Part shown: in pieces, positions 12,445 through 23,721 of the stretch
How the letters are laid out: every line of letters starts with the position of its first letter
Position numbering within the stretch: position 1 is the stretch's first letter
Assembly: GCA_022419385.1 (NCBI GenBank)
Contig: JAJUBI010000001.1
Span: forward strand, 3,162,001 to 3,226,000
Reading direction: 5' to 3'
Source: Paraconiothyrium sp. Pb-2020
Lineage: Eukaryota > Ascomycota > Dothideomycetes > Pleosporales > Didymosphaeriaceae
DNA: 64,000 bases
Notes under the pieces: model-generated
The model's input: only the letters and a program-made list of their open reading frames with translations
The model's database searches: none
What the model was told of the DNA's origin: nothing
Made by a program: the position numbers and the translations under genes

Positions 12445-13647
12445 ATGTCTTCACAAGCCCCGACAACTACCCGGCAGCAGCCCACGCCTACCGGTATCAG
12501 TGCACCTCCGACTACCCACAACAGCCCATCTCAATCAACAACATTACAACGCACGGCAAAAACTCGCAGTACCGCCGCTCAATTAACGCGTCTGGCCCGT
12601 GCTTGCAAATGGACCGGACAGAAATTGCGCAAAGTGCTAACGTCGTTCAATAAAATCACTATCATTATCAGCCTTATCCTCGCAATCATATTTGGAACAA
12701 AATCATGGTTTGATTCTAGAATAAGCTTTCGGCTGCAATTATGGACGAGCTTAAAGGACTACCTTGAATACTGCGACGAGAATCTTGTATGTTGACCACC
12801 GTGGCTGTTGCAAATAAAATGAACCCACCCATCCTTACTGAATTGACAGGACTATCTAGTGGGAGCGCGATCGCACGATTGCCAAAAGTCTATACGATTA
12901 GGACTTCCTAAGCCACCACTATCTAACTTCAGGCGTGCGATCCCCGTAATTCCTCCTCAAGATGAGGCTCTTCGCCTTTCACCATGGACTCCAGGTCGAC
13001 TCCGTGGATTGGGTATCTCAGCTGTAAACGTATTAATGCCTTATTATCGTCTTCAAATGGGACCCCTCAGTTACACACCACGTCTTCTGATCAACAGATG
13101 GTCCTGAACTCGTGGCCCGCGGATATGAAGAATCTTTTGACAAATTGTGCTGCATATTTTCTCGTGGTGCTCAGTATTTTCACCGTCCTGAGACACGCCT
13201 GGAAAGCGTTGGGTAGATTTCCGCCACGGATCAGATTGCCGATCGTCGTCCTCATTGCAATCTGGTTCACTTTCTTATCACTCCATCCCTACCGGCAAGC
13301 CACTTCGGTATATGAAGACGCTATACGACTGGCGAAGACAGACTATGCGCAGTTTGTGAAGGAGCATCTAGTAAATGAAGCCAGAGTCTCGCTTCTATAT
13401 GCGATCATATGCTCACCGAACGCAGCGCATTCAAAATTCACCACAACAAGGCGACAATTATTTCCATCAATTCATCGGACCTTTCGTTCTCGAGGCGATG
13501 GCATCGTATTTATACCTTCCAACATACATTGGACTTATGGGTCTTCTCGTCTGGACAAGGGTCTGGCGCTGGCGAATGCAAACATTGGAAGTTTCTGTTT
13601 TACTGATCCTTGGGATAGGGATGGCTACTATGTTTGACATATTATGA
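12445..13647 (+). CDS. Multi-pass membrane protein, tandem copy A
   Basis: Proposed exons 12445-12786, 12850-13023, 13071-13370 and 13426-13647 give 345 residues. The N-terminus is Ser/Thr/Gln/Pro-rich. Hydrophobic helices follow at ITIIISLILAIIFG, CAAYFLVVLSIFTV, LPIVVLIAIWFTFL, YIGLMGLLVW and VSVLLILGIGMA. It is clearly paralogous to the next gene: both have WTSLKDYLEYC at the end of exon 1, a GLPKPP motif early in exon 2, and matching splice positions for the first and last introns. The 47-base intron 13024-13070 has no counterpart in copy B. It is needed because the reading frame changes there; a frameshift near 12963-13070 is the alternative. I know no named family; the location is presumably a cellular membrane. 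Confidence 0.62.
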
Positions 13648-14077
13648 TCTCAGCTACCGTTCTCTCTGAAAACTATCCTGTACAACTTAAAAGGAAGTGG
13701 AACAGGGGTTGGTACTGTTAGAACGGTGTGAACAGAGTGGCTTTGATACATGACGTACGTTTGCTTAGCCCTCAACCACACTTACGCGTTTTCCAAGATG
13801 GTCAGGCTATCATGAGTCTGTGTGGCGGTGGCTATGTGCCAGCTCATCACTGCCCAAGGCTGAGGCGAGGCACCCCTGCTGCAATAGTGATGATCGTAGA
13901 AAACTCCAGATGCTGCATCTTACTTTCTCCCCACACAACTTCACAGGTAAAATAGCAACACTATCTTTTTTCTTCTACATTCGTAGTACTGGGCCAACAG
14001 TATGAGTACCGCAATATTTATTTCGGCGTAACAACATTTGAAAGCACCAATCACCCTTGACAAGGCTGCAACAGAAG
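13648..14077. other. Intergenic region between the tandem membrane-protein genes
   Basis: 430 bases. Contains only short open frames, without domains. Presumed terminator of copy A and promoter of copy B. Confidence 0.45.
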
Positions 14078-15219
14078 ATGTCGTCACAGTCGCAGACAGC
14101 CATCCCACAGCAAACCGCAGCTGCGCGTACAGCTTCAAGCACCCAGGTGTCAGGTCACTCGACAACGCCGCAGAGCTCATCGTGGACCCGTCGTGCCTTG
14201 GGATGGTTGCTCCATGCTTGTCAATGGACCGGTCGCAAACTACTCACAATCGTGAACTCATTTAACAAAGCTACTATTATCCTCAGCCTTGTGCTCGCGA
14301 TTATCTTCGGGACGATAACTTGGTGTGGCCTCAACATTAGCCTCCGGCTCCAGTCGTGGACAAGCCTGAAAGATTACCTGGAATACTGTCACAATAATGT
14401 TGTAAGTCTGGTCTTTGCGAGTTTGCTGTTACGGACCAATGTTGATCTTTTCAGAGTCGCCTACTGGGAGCGCAGATGCGGGATTGCCAACGAGCTATAC
14501 AGGCCGGGCTCCCAAAGCCACCAATGTCCAGCATCAAGCGTGCAGTGGCGACCGCTACCAATGATCCGAAACAGCAACTTTGCATACCGCCGTTGGATTG
14601 CACGCTACCAAGTTTGTCTCCCCCTCACATCACGCGCGCGCTCCGCGAGCAACAATTTCCAACAGATCAAGCCGATCATACACCATCTGGCCGCGACCGA
14701 ACAGGAGTCTTCCACCAGGGTTTTTCGACACTGCCTGCCCTGAGTCTTCCAGAGATATGCGCTCTATATTTCCCTGTCTTCGTCCTGTTCATTACCATCG
14801 TGAGATTGACATGGCGCAGACTCTCACAGATGATCTGTCCAGGTCTCAACGGAGATATTGTTGTATTCGCTCTGGCGGTAATATTGCTTGCTTTCTTGCT
14901 GGTTTCCACTGTACAGCATGCCGCTTCAGGACCTCAAGCAGCCTACATGAAAGCGCAGGCTGCCTACTTTCAATACCATCGCGATCACCCTGTAAGTCAC
15001 AAAATCACCCACCGTTGATCTTCTGCTTATTGACCACAGAATTCTGCGCATACCCCGCAGGGCGATGAAGGAGGTTATACTTTCGGACGCCTTGTGTGCA
15101 TATTTGTGTTCATGGCGGCCATTGTATCTGCTATAACTGTGGTTGCGTCTGTATGGGCCCTTCTCCGAATGCAAATATGGTATCGCCGTTGCGTGGAAAC
15201 GTTAGCTACAGCTGGGTAA
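14078..15219 (+). CDS. Multi-pass membrane protein, tandem copy B
   Basis: Exons 14078-14401, 14455-14991 and 15040-15219 give 346 residues with standard GTAAGT donors. The N-terminal 60 residues are Ser/Thr/Gln-rich, then comes a basic segment and a helix (ATIILSLVLAIIFG). Two helices follow in the middle (ALYFPVFVLFITIV and IVVFALAVILLAFLL), and one near the end (LVCIFVFMAAIVSAITVV). The gene is a tandem duplicate of the one starting at 12445, with the same overall length and shared motifs. The start was chosen at the MSSQ methionine because copy A starts with the same four residues. No enzyme motif is visible and the function is unknown. Confidence 0.72.
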
Positions 15220-15692
15220 ACATATCGAACGGGACTCGCTGGTACGCTCACCGTTTCTTTGTTTTCTTCAAAATTGAGAATGTTTGCAACCGCTCTCAAG
15301 GACATGTGGGATTGGCACCTTCAAAGTTCTTCTCGAGCGAAGCACGCCGTTGTTAGGGGTGTGGAAACGGTTTGGTGACCGTTTCTGCAGCGTCTTGAAG
15401 TTGAGGGGTATACACATTGAGTAAATGATTCCACTCGCGCGCATGAGACGTTTCGATACTTCCGCTCCTTCGTCACACAGCCTGCACCTCGCCGCCGTCC
15501 CAATCCGCCCAAAACGGGAACCCATCTCTCACTTACTTCCAGCACGGCACCATCCCACTTTTCACTCATGCACTTGCTAATCGACTCACCTTCACTGCGG
15601 TCATCTATATACTCTCCCGTGCTAGCACGCTTTTCAACCCACTCGTCTATATATACCACTCTTCTCTAGAATCTCCCAACAAACACCTCCAG

Positions 15693-15780
15693 ACCGCCTT
15701 AGTCCAGAGGTTAGGATATCTGATTTTCATCATTTGGTGAGAATGCTCAGAAGACCGGGGTTCGATCCCCTGAGGCGGTG
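15693..15780 (+). tRNA. tRNA-Glu (anticodon TTC) with a 16-base intron
   Basis: A complete cloverleaf is visible. The 7-bp acceptor stem pairs ACCGCCT with AGGCGGT. The D arm is GTCC/GGAT and the anticodon stem TCTGA/TCAGA. The anticodon loop is TTTTCA...C with TTC at 15726-15728. The T arm is CGGGG-TTCGATC-CCCTG and the discriminator is G15780. The intron is 15730-15745, directly 3' of anticodon-adjacent position 37, as expected for nuclear tRNA introns. A T6 run follows at 15808-15813. Confidence 0.92.
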
Positions 15781-15807
15781 TCGTCTTACTGCTCAGTTTG
15801 CTTTTCC

Positions 15808-15813
15808 TTTTTT
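15808..15813 (+). terminator. RNA polymerase III T-run terminator for tRNA-Glu
   Basis: Six T bases 28 bases after the tRNA end, preceded by a TTTT at 15802-15805. This is the usual Pol III termination signal. Confidence 0.65.
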
Positions 15814-16805
15814 GTAGTTTGGGCGTGAAGGCGAAGGCTTTTTCGTTGGATTGCAAGGGGAGCGAGAATAGGCTGGATCAATGAGGTGCAGAGCCCGTCC
15901 GAATATGGTGAGATGTGATATTAAGTCATAACAAAGGCAGCGTGATGAGAGGTGACTCTAGTGACGTCGCTTTGTAGAGTGTAATGACACACTGCTCGAT
16001 TAGGAGCTGTGCAAGTTAGCTCATGCTAATTATAAGATAACCTACCTGTTCATGTTCGCCTAATATACTGAAAGAAAGATCTATACATGTCGTTCTCCAT
16101 TGCTCTTCTTTACAACCACCCTCGTCCATCATTTCCTGCACAGCCACACTCACACCATCTCTATATAGCCACTGAAATCTGATGATGAACGACACTAAAG
16201 GGTTCATGTTAAGTTTGGCTAGACGTTTGACTAGCTAGAACCCACGAATATGTGTATCTGAGGAAGGAGTGTCCGAGCAGACCGAAAATTGTGGACATCG
16301 AATGCCAAGCAAATCAATTGCCGCGGCATATGAACCTACTTTCTGAATGTACGTCAGAACACACCACTATTCGTCAAGACCGAGAATGAGCTGCGACGGC
16401 GCCCTGCATCATTTACGGTTCGTAGGACTGTATGCTACGAACTATACTATGAGGTCGACGATGTTTGGGTTAATGCCGAAGACAGAAATGCGGGCCGCAC
16501 TGCTAGTTCGGCAAGCAATGGCCCGAAATTTCACCCCGCAAATCCCGCATTCAAGGCGGAGAATGGCGCTGAAGCCGCGCTACTCACGTCGGCTATAGAT
16601 GTAATCCCCGTCGACGTTCGAAGCTGTTTCTTCTTTCCTCTTCAGTTTACAACGTTTCGTTACATACTCAATACTTGTGTACATATCTGTTCTACTGCGC
16701 TGACTGATCAATTACGCATTTGGCGGTCCTATCCCTTGAGAAGTCTGTGTTACATTTCGGCAACGTTTGATTGGACGAAGGAGCTATTACGATCGTGCCA
16801 GCAAC

Positions 16806-18620
16806 ATGTCGAAGGTTTTTGATTATGCGGAGGGTAGGAATGACTGCTTACATACAACGACTCCCACAATGTTAATGAGATTGCAGTGGCCAAGCACAAC
16901 ACAGCAGAGAGCTGTTGGGTTGTCCTATATGGCAAAGTGTACGACGTGACCAACTTCATCGCCGAGCACCCCGGTGGCTCGAAAGTTATCCTCCAGCTCG
17001 CTGGCACCGACGCGACCGAAGAGTACGATCCAATTCACCCGCCTGGCATCCTCGAAGAAAGCCTGAAGCCCGAGCAGCATCTCGGCACCATCAACCCAGA
17101 CACACTTCCTTCTACGGAGAAGTCGCCAGCGGAGACGGGCGAGGCGGAGCAGGATGGCCCTGTGGATCTCGATAGCATACTCAACATTGATGAGATAGAA
17201 GAGGTTGCCACGAAGAATATAAGCAAGAAGGCATGGGCATACTACTACTCCGCGAGCGACGAGTTGTCATCAAAGAAGCTCAACAACACCGTTTACAGGC
17301 AGATTCTATTGAGGCCGAGGGTATTTGTGGACTGCACAAGATGCGATACGTCGACGAGCTTCATCGGACATAAAGTCAAGCTGCCAATATACGTTTCGCC
17401 CGCTGCAATGGCACGCTTGGCGCATCCTGATGGCGAGTGGGGCATCGCGCAGGCATGTGAGCAGTATGGCGCTATGCAAGTCATCTCGCAGAACGCGTCC
17501 ATGACCCCCGAGCAGATCGTCGCAGATGCGAAGGATGGCCAGGTGTTTGGTTGGCAACTGTACGTGCAGCAGGAACGATCAAAGAGCGAGGCCATGCTTG
17601 AGAGAATGAAGAAACTGCCAGCAATCAAGTTTATTTGCCTGACGCTCGATGCACCGGTACCAGGCAAACGAGAAGACGATGAGAGGGCCAAGAACATCGG
17701 CGCAAACCTCCCAGTCAGAGCAGCCGTGCAAGAAGACGCAAGTGTAAGCAAGACGAGTAGCGATGCAAAGACTCCGAGTCCACCGAAAAATATGGGCGTA
17801 GGACAAAGTTTGTTCTGGGGAACGGCGGCAGATCTCACCTGGAAGACGACGTTGCCTTGGCTGGCGCAACACACCGACTTGCCCATCGTACTGAAGGGCA
17901 TCCAAACTCACGAGGACGCCTACCTGGCCAGTCTCCACGCGCCGCAGGTCAAGGCTATCATCTTGTCGAACCATGGTGGACGAGCGCTCGACACTGCACC
18001 GCCAGCCGTACATACCTTGCTCGAGATCCGCAAATACTCCCCAGAGGTATTCGACAAGATAGAAGTGTGGGTTGATGGTGGAATCAAAAGAGGAACAGAT
18101 GTCGTGAAGGCACTTTGCCTCGGTGCGAAGGGAGTTGGCGTTGGTCGGGCTGCGCTGTTCGGCTTGGGCGCGGGCGGCAAAGAGGGTGTTGCAAGGGTGC
18201 TAGAAAGTGAGTGGACCCTTTTTCTTCCATGCATTGATGCCCTTCGCTTTGTCAACTCAGCACTGCACGTTGGCGGGGCGGGCGCATACCCCTTGCGCAC
18301 CTTGCGGCACAACTAAGAGCCGCATGACGTGCACTGATCCTCGCTCTGTAACATTACACATGCGTACTCCCTTTCGCTGACCGCCTATACAGTCCTGAAG
18401 GCAGAAACCGAGACTTGCATGCGGCTATTGGGCGTAGAACGCGTGGATCAACTGGGGCTGCAGCACGTAAGTTCCATCTATGGTGTCTTTGCTATCGACG
18501 CGAGAATGTTGATAATAACGCGAATAGATCAACACACGAGCCGTCGAGAGAGACATATACGATGGTCCTGCTGCTTTGGAAAGGCCGAGTCTCACCTCGC
18601 GTTTGATGGCCAAGCTGTAA
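16806..18620 (+). CDS. Flavocytochrome b2-type L-lactate/2-hydroxyacid dehydrogenase with PTS1
   Basis: Exons 16806-16833, 16887-18206, 18393-18466 and 18528-18620 give 504 residues. Residues 6-80 form a cytochrome b5 domain; the heme-ligand histidines are H37 (in EHPGG) and H60 (in DPIHPPG). Residues of about 120-490 form an FMN-dependent alpha-hydroxyacid dehydrogenase domain. D264 lies in LTLDAPV, K346 in VLKG, and the catalytic base is H372 in SNHGGRALD. The late conserved segment NTRAVERDIYDGP is in exon 4. By family this oxidises an L-2-hydroxyacid using FMN and heme. Unlike mitochondrial CYB2 there is no presequence: the b5 domain starts almost at once. The protein ends in AKL, a canonical peroxisomal type 1 signal. 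Intron 2 is long (186 bases), so its acceptor is the least certain junction. Confidence 0.88.
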
Positions 18621-20497
18621 GCGCTGAACTGGGGCACGGAGTAAGCGACATCTGATGCTCTTGTGTACAACAACAAGATAAGGCACTGTATTTGTTCATC
18701 TACTTTGATCCTGGAACATACGCATACACCGCTTATGACGTTGAGCAACTAGACCAGGAACCAGGTGTCGCAAGGACACCGTACCAATGGTATCTTCTGG
18801 ACCGCGTCTGCTCATCGGGTGCCTGAGAAATCTCAGCTTGTAATCGAAATGTCACAATATTATCTATGCAGCGAATAAGAAGCCGTGAAAGGCCCTGTTC
18901 CAGTCTGATACCGGCTTGCGCCCCCCTTATCTTAACAGCGGTACGAAATATAGCGACACAGAGCTGAATGACGAGGGCGAGGCAATGTCATTGCATGCGC
19001 CAATTCGGAAGATTGCGGAAATGTTGCGCAAGCGCACTTTATTCCATACATGAAGGGCACCTGCCTTATCGGGCAATGCACGATGATATTGATAGTGTCA
19101 TGGACAGTGGCTTCCTCATGCTCTCGATATAGACGACCCCTGACCCAGTGCTCACGCGGACGTTCACGTCAATACGCAAAACCAGTTCCGGGCCCTGTTG
19201 CTTCGTATGGTTATGCGCACGTCACTATAGGAGTATGCTGTGCCTATGTAGGGGCCTGAATCCTTTCTACGTCTACGATCAGACTAGTCTACATGTTCGG
19301 TACCCATTCCTTCGGTTAGATGATCGGAGCATACGGCCGTGGGTTATCGCGGCTGTCCAACAATATGTCTACCTTTTGCTCTTGGAAGTCCGCTAGGCCC
19401 TCGGAGGATCACAAGCAGGGCTAGTGAACGCTGGGAACGCAATACGAAGCACATCTCGGCATATACAAGCAAAGCTTTCCCGGGGCGAAGCCGTACGCTG
19501 ACGTCCTCCTGCATTCAGGTCGTATCAGTATCGATGCGATTTCACGCGCCAAGCACCACAAATGACTGGGACGGCGTCGATTCCTAGGCCCCTCCCGTAT
19601 GACTGCGTGAACATGGAATGAAAGCTTCCAGCGAGAGGGCGCAGGATCACCAAGCCCCTGTTCTGGAGTCTTCTCCAGACAGGCAGGCTGACGAATGAAC
19701 GGTCAGCCCTACCCACCTATTCGGCTCATGCCAAACGCTCCTACAGCTGCCACGTGTGGACTTACCTTATCAGGTAGCACTCGCGCGGACAGCTCGCTCT
19801 TTTTCCCAAACGACGAGCTTTTACCCAGTCCTGCGGGAGCGTGGGGCGTCCACTGGCTCTGAAAGATGCCTCGGGGCGTCGGCGACTTAGTTCAGGCTGC
19901 CCCTACAGGGCGAAAGTGCCACGGCAAAGAGGCATAATTGCAACAACGGTCACGACAGCAGGCTTCGAGTGACGTTGCGTGCCCGGGATGCTAGCTCTCG
20001 CTAATGTCAACCACCAGCGCGCTAGATGACTGTGGCACGGAGGTGACTGCTCCAACATTTTGAGGCAGACCAGGCACCGCTGAGCCCTCGGGACTGCCTG
20101 GGTTGAATGCTGTTCGCCTGATGACGCCGCCGTCCGGTGCTGGACAGCCCATCCCACTCTCCAGCTGATGATGACCTCCAGGGCTGGGGGGATCACCGAC
20201 AGCGTTCTAACTACACCGGCACCAACGGGCGCGTTTACAGGGGCCGGCCCGAGTGCCATCTCGTTCCAACATGGCCATCGTCTGCCTGTCTCGTGCGGTT
20301 GAGCGGCAGGAATAATTTCCGAAATGCTCACGATTAGCTGCACACTACTACAAACTCGCTCCAAGGCAACAGGAGCCATGAGAGACATCGGCCCATGCCA
20401 CTATCAGTGCGTTCTCCCTCTGCTCGTGGCTGAGCCCTGAACTGCGCTTCACTCTTTCAGGGTCCACGTCCAACTGTCGGGCCATGGCCTGCGTTGA

Positions 20498-20504
20498 TAT
20501 ATAA
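20498..20504 (+). promoter_or_regulatory. TATA box upstream of the CxxCxGxG mini-gene
   Basis: TATATAA followed by GG lies 214 bases before the ATG at 20718. The stretch between them is C/T-rich with several CTTC/ACTTC motifs, like a fungal transcribed leader. Position and composition are consistent with a real promoter. Confidence 0.45.
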
Positions 20505-20717
20505 GGCTTTGAACCGCCGCCGGCTATCGCTGCCTTCCCATTCCGAACCTAACATCACGGCCACTCCTTCCGCACTTCACTTCTCTGCTCCTGCTACTTA
20601 TATTGGACTGTTGATCAGCTGTTTCGACTCCTCAAACCTACACTTCTTCATCAATCGCCCACCACTCCGCAGCTGCCGCTGGTCCTCTGCCCAAGTCGCC
20701 CGCCACCTTCCGTTATT

Positions 20718-20852
20718 ATGCAGTGTCCTACTTGCCGAGGAAATGGGACCACAAAATGCGATGCCTGCAATGGCAAAGGTTGTTCTCAATGCAAGAACAC
20801 TGGCACGCAGACCTGCCATATCTGTGAAGGGTCCGGTGATATCAATGCCTGA
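20718..20852 (+). CDS. 44-residue cysteine-rich CxxCxGxG mini-protein
   Basis: ATG at 20718 to TGA at 20850-20852. Eight cysteines fall in four CxxC pairs: CPTC, CDAC, CSQC and CHIC. Three are followed by GxG- or GxxK-like glycines (CRGNG, CNGKG, CEGSG). This is the pattern of the DnaJ/BSD2-type zinc-binding domain, which in Hsp40 proteins binds two zinc ions and helps hold unfolded substrates. Here it stands alone without a J domain. The cysteine spacing is too regular to be chance. A role as a small zinc-binding thiol or chaperone-like protein is inference. No intron is needed and I see no further coding exon downstream. Confidence 0.72.
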   Translation: MQCPTCRGNGTTKCDACNGKGCSQCKNTGTQTCHICEGSGDINA

Positions 20853-23119
20853 ACGCCTTTCGCTCGATCCACTGCGCTGTCGAACGTTCGCCATGTACGG
20901 CAAACCAAAAACAGAGCTGCAATGCACATCAACTAGGAGAGCAGGGATCCCTAGGTAAGTCCCCCTACACGCGAGCATGCGGCACCCCGAATCGGGCAAC
21001 CCTTGCAGTGATTGCTTTCTCGATCCTTCAATTCCCGTTACACCACGAGGCGCCCATTCTGCCGGTTCTTCCTACTTGAGCTCACTCAGCTGCTCTTTTA
21101 GAAGACAGACGAACATGGGCAACTTGCTTGGCTGTACTCAGGGCCGCCGCTATGTGATGGATTCACAGGCTACTCAACTTCTGGCATAAACTCTTGCTGA
21201 CGAAGCCAGGCGCGTTTCGAAACACGAATCCCTTTCTTTTCCTCGGACCACCGTACCCGACCTCTATCAATACGATAGCCCTACCCTTTCGTAACGGCGG
21301 CGCCGGGACGCTGGCACGCTCGTGGCAGGTCCCTAAATCACGTGCGGGAGATTATTCCGTAAACATTCATCTCCGAACTGGTGCCGAAGGGTGGGGATTG
21401 CAAGGCTCGACTATCTCATTGGCAGAGACTTTATTGCGTCGCAGATTTACTGGGAATCACAGGGTTTGCGTGGACTGGGGGTGTTGAATTGCAAGTCATT
21501 TGATGGTGGAGTTGGCGGAGATCTGCCTATGGCGTGGACTGGGATCGGCGTAGGGGTTGGGTCGTTCTGACTCGTAACACCCGACGTTTATAATATCGCG
21601 CGCATGTGCGACTGAGATTTTTTTCTTTCTTAGGGAGGATCATCTGCGTTTCTCGGACCATCATCATTTTAGCTTGGCATGATCAGCATAGCGATGGAGA
21701 ATGGTAGGGCTCGTGTGTTTGTTTTGAATTTACCCCAAATCTCCCCTCTCTCTCATCGAGCGTTCCTCCCCAATCGATCTCTAGCATTACCCCGCCTGTC
21801 ATCAGAAGCCTTCTCATCTGAGGAGTCGACTAACATCAGCCTTCAAACCGTAGCTCCATCACCGACGCCAAAACCACGCGAGCACACACGCGGGGAGCAG
21901 CATGCTAGTCCGGAACACTCCGGAATAACGAGGTTTAGCTGGGAACATGCGTGCTGGGACTCGTAGACGTCCACGCGTACGCTAGGCTCGTAAGGCGTCA
22001 GGCATACCGTGCGCCCTATCGCGATACGCGGCGTGGCCTTACAACGTTACCTTGCACAGCCACCTTTGTTTCAAACATCACTTCATGGAAGGATCACGAT
22101 GCAAGTGCCGGTGCGCAGATGCGCGGTTTCAAGTCGAGGTTATGGGGGATGAAGAAGATGCTCGTGTGAGGGTTTGACTGGTTGGCTAGTGTTCATGCAA
22201 GAGGACATCTTGGCATTGAGTGAAGATGTGGGATGTCGACGGAAGGAATGGATGGCGATATGTGAAGCTTGAGTCGTGGAGTGTGTTTGGGCTTGGAAGA
22301 AGTATGTTCGAAAGGATACATGGGTTTAGTTTGACTACGGGAAGGGTTTGTTACACGATGTCGCTAGATGCGTGATGTTAGTGAGTAGTTCAGCATGAAG
22401 CTCACTTCCGCCCAGAACGGTGCACTACGCTCATACGGCATGCGGAAGGAGCCGCATTGCTACTTGTACTGGCCAGCTCATCTCGACTTCCGTTTTCTGA
22501 CCGCATGTGCCAACCTTGTGTATGGAAACAAAAAAGGGATGAACTGTCGCTTCTGGGTAAAAAGTCATGTTGCAGATCAGAAGGGCTCGTAGTCACTTCA
22601 GCCATTTGCTAGTGAACCACTTCGACTCCCTCTTAGAGAAGGGTACACGGACACTAGCTTCGGCGTTTATATGCTGTGACGATAATTGAACACAGACGCT
22701 GAAGCCAGTATCCGTGTACACGTCCCTAAAAGTGAGTCGGACTGATACATTAGCAAACGGCCATCGCAACGACGGGCCCTCCTTCGCAACAGCAGGACTC
22801 GAACATATATCTTCTGCGCCTTTACACCAAGTGGGAAAAAATCAGCTCGATCCCGGATCAAAAGTGATGATGCCGACCGAGCGACTCGTTATCATCTTTT
22901 CCATCGTTTCCATAAGTTTCGCGGCGCCTCATCATGGAGGAATATAAACAAGAGTCGATCCTTTTTAAAGCTCCACATGTATTGGAAGTTGAAGACGATC
23001 GACTTTTATTAATATTCCTGGAAGATGTGGTGCCCCAAAACTTATAGAAAGCATCGATATAACCCGCCCACAACGGCCAAGGGCAAAGCCTCCGCCTTGG
23101 ACGCGGTACAACGAGCCTC

Positions 23120-23207
23120 AATCAGCACTATGGCTCGAACGTAGGCCTTCTAAGCTTACTCGCTAAGTGATGGAAGTCAGACGTCCTAACCTCTAGACCA
23201 ATGCGGT
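23120..23207 (-). pseudogene. Decayed tRNA-Glu copy, intron included
   Basis: Read on the minus strand, this 88-base segment aligns without gaps to the intact tRNA-Glu at 15693-15780. It keeps the D arm (GTCT/GGAC), the anticodon stem (TCTGA/TTAGA) and a 16-base intron at the same place. The anticodon position reads TCC rather than TTC. The acceptor stem no longer pairs (ACCGCAT against TGCTGAT has several mismatches) and the T stem has one mismatch. It is therefore best called a tRNA pseudogene, though a processed transcript cannot be excluded. Confidence 0.7.
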
Positions 23208-23721
23208 CAGAGATGTTTGTTGGTAGACTTCGCACGCAAGAAATAGATATAGCTGCAGTGGAATATTCGAAATGCTCGTGTGGATGTCCTTCTTGTCGAA
23301 AAAGGTGATGAGCTGGACAAGAGCGAGACGAAGCCGGAAGTATGCAGCAGTCAGAATGAACGAAAATGTGAGTTGTCATCTTTCCTGGGCGCGATGGCGG
23401 CAACATGCAGTTCGTGTCACAGAACAACTAAATCGGGCGCAGGTCGAACGGGCAGGATCTTCACGGTGCATCGGTCGAATGTCCCTGCAAACTTGTGTGC
23501 TCTGCGAGATGCAGATGGTGGACCAACAATGTACTGTGAAATGGGGTATCATGCCGCTTGGATACTGCGTCTCCTAAACCGCCACTTATACCGACTCTTC
23601 CCAGCCAGTATCGACTTACACCCCCTGTAGTACTTCACAGTACTCGAAGTCCCTAGTGGTCACGCTCAAAGGTAGATGGCAGCCATCGACTCAAGCTCCC
23701 CGGCACCATCGTTGCTACGCG

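Larger units (their letters stand above)
15220..16805. other. Intergenic region around tRNA-Glu
   Basis: Apart from the tRNA gene and its T-run I see no gene. The stretch 16600-16800 is presumably the promoter and leader of the dehydrogenase gene that starts at 16806. Confidence 0.45.
18621..23721. other. Long gene-poor interval
   Basis: About 5.1 kb. It holds one convincing small gene (20718-20852) with a TATA box, and one tRNA pseudogene (23120-23207). The other open frames are short and without domains. No transposase, reverse transcriptase or terminal repeats were recognised. Confidence 0.5.

Noticed and set aside
12946..12994. A 49-base GTAATT...CAG intron in membrane-protein copy A
   Set aside because: It splices into a frame that stops within a few codons; the 13024-13070 intron fits better.
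18621..23119. Transposon or retroelement remnants in the gene-poor stretch
   Set aside because: Looked for reverse transcriptase, transposase and integrase motifs and for terminal repeats; none were visible.
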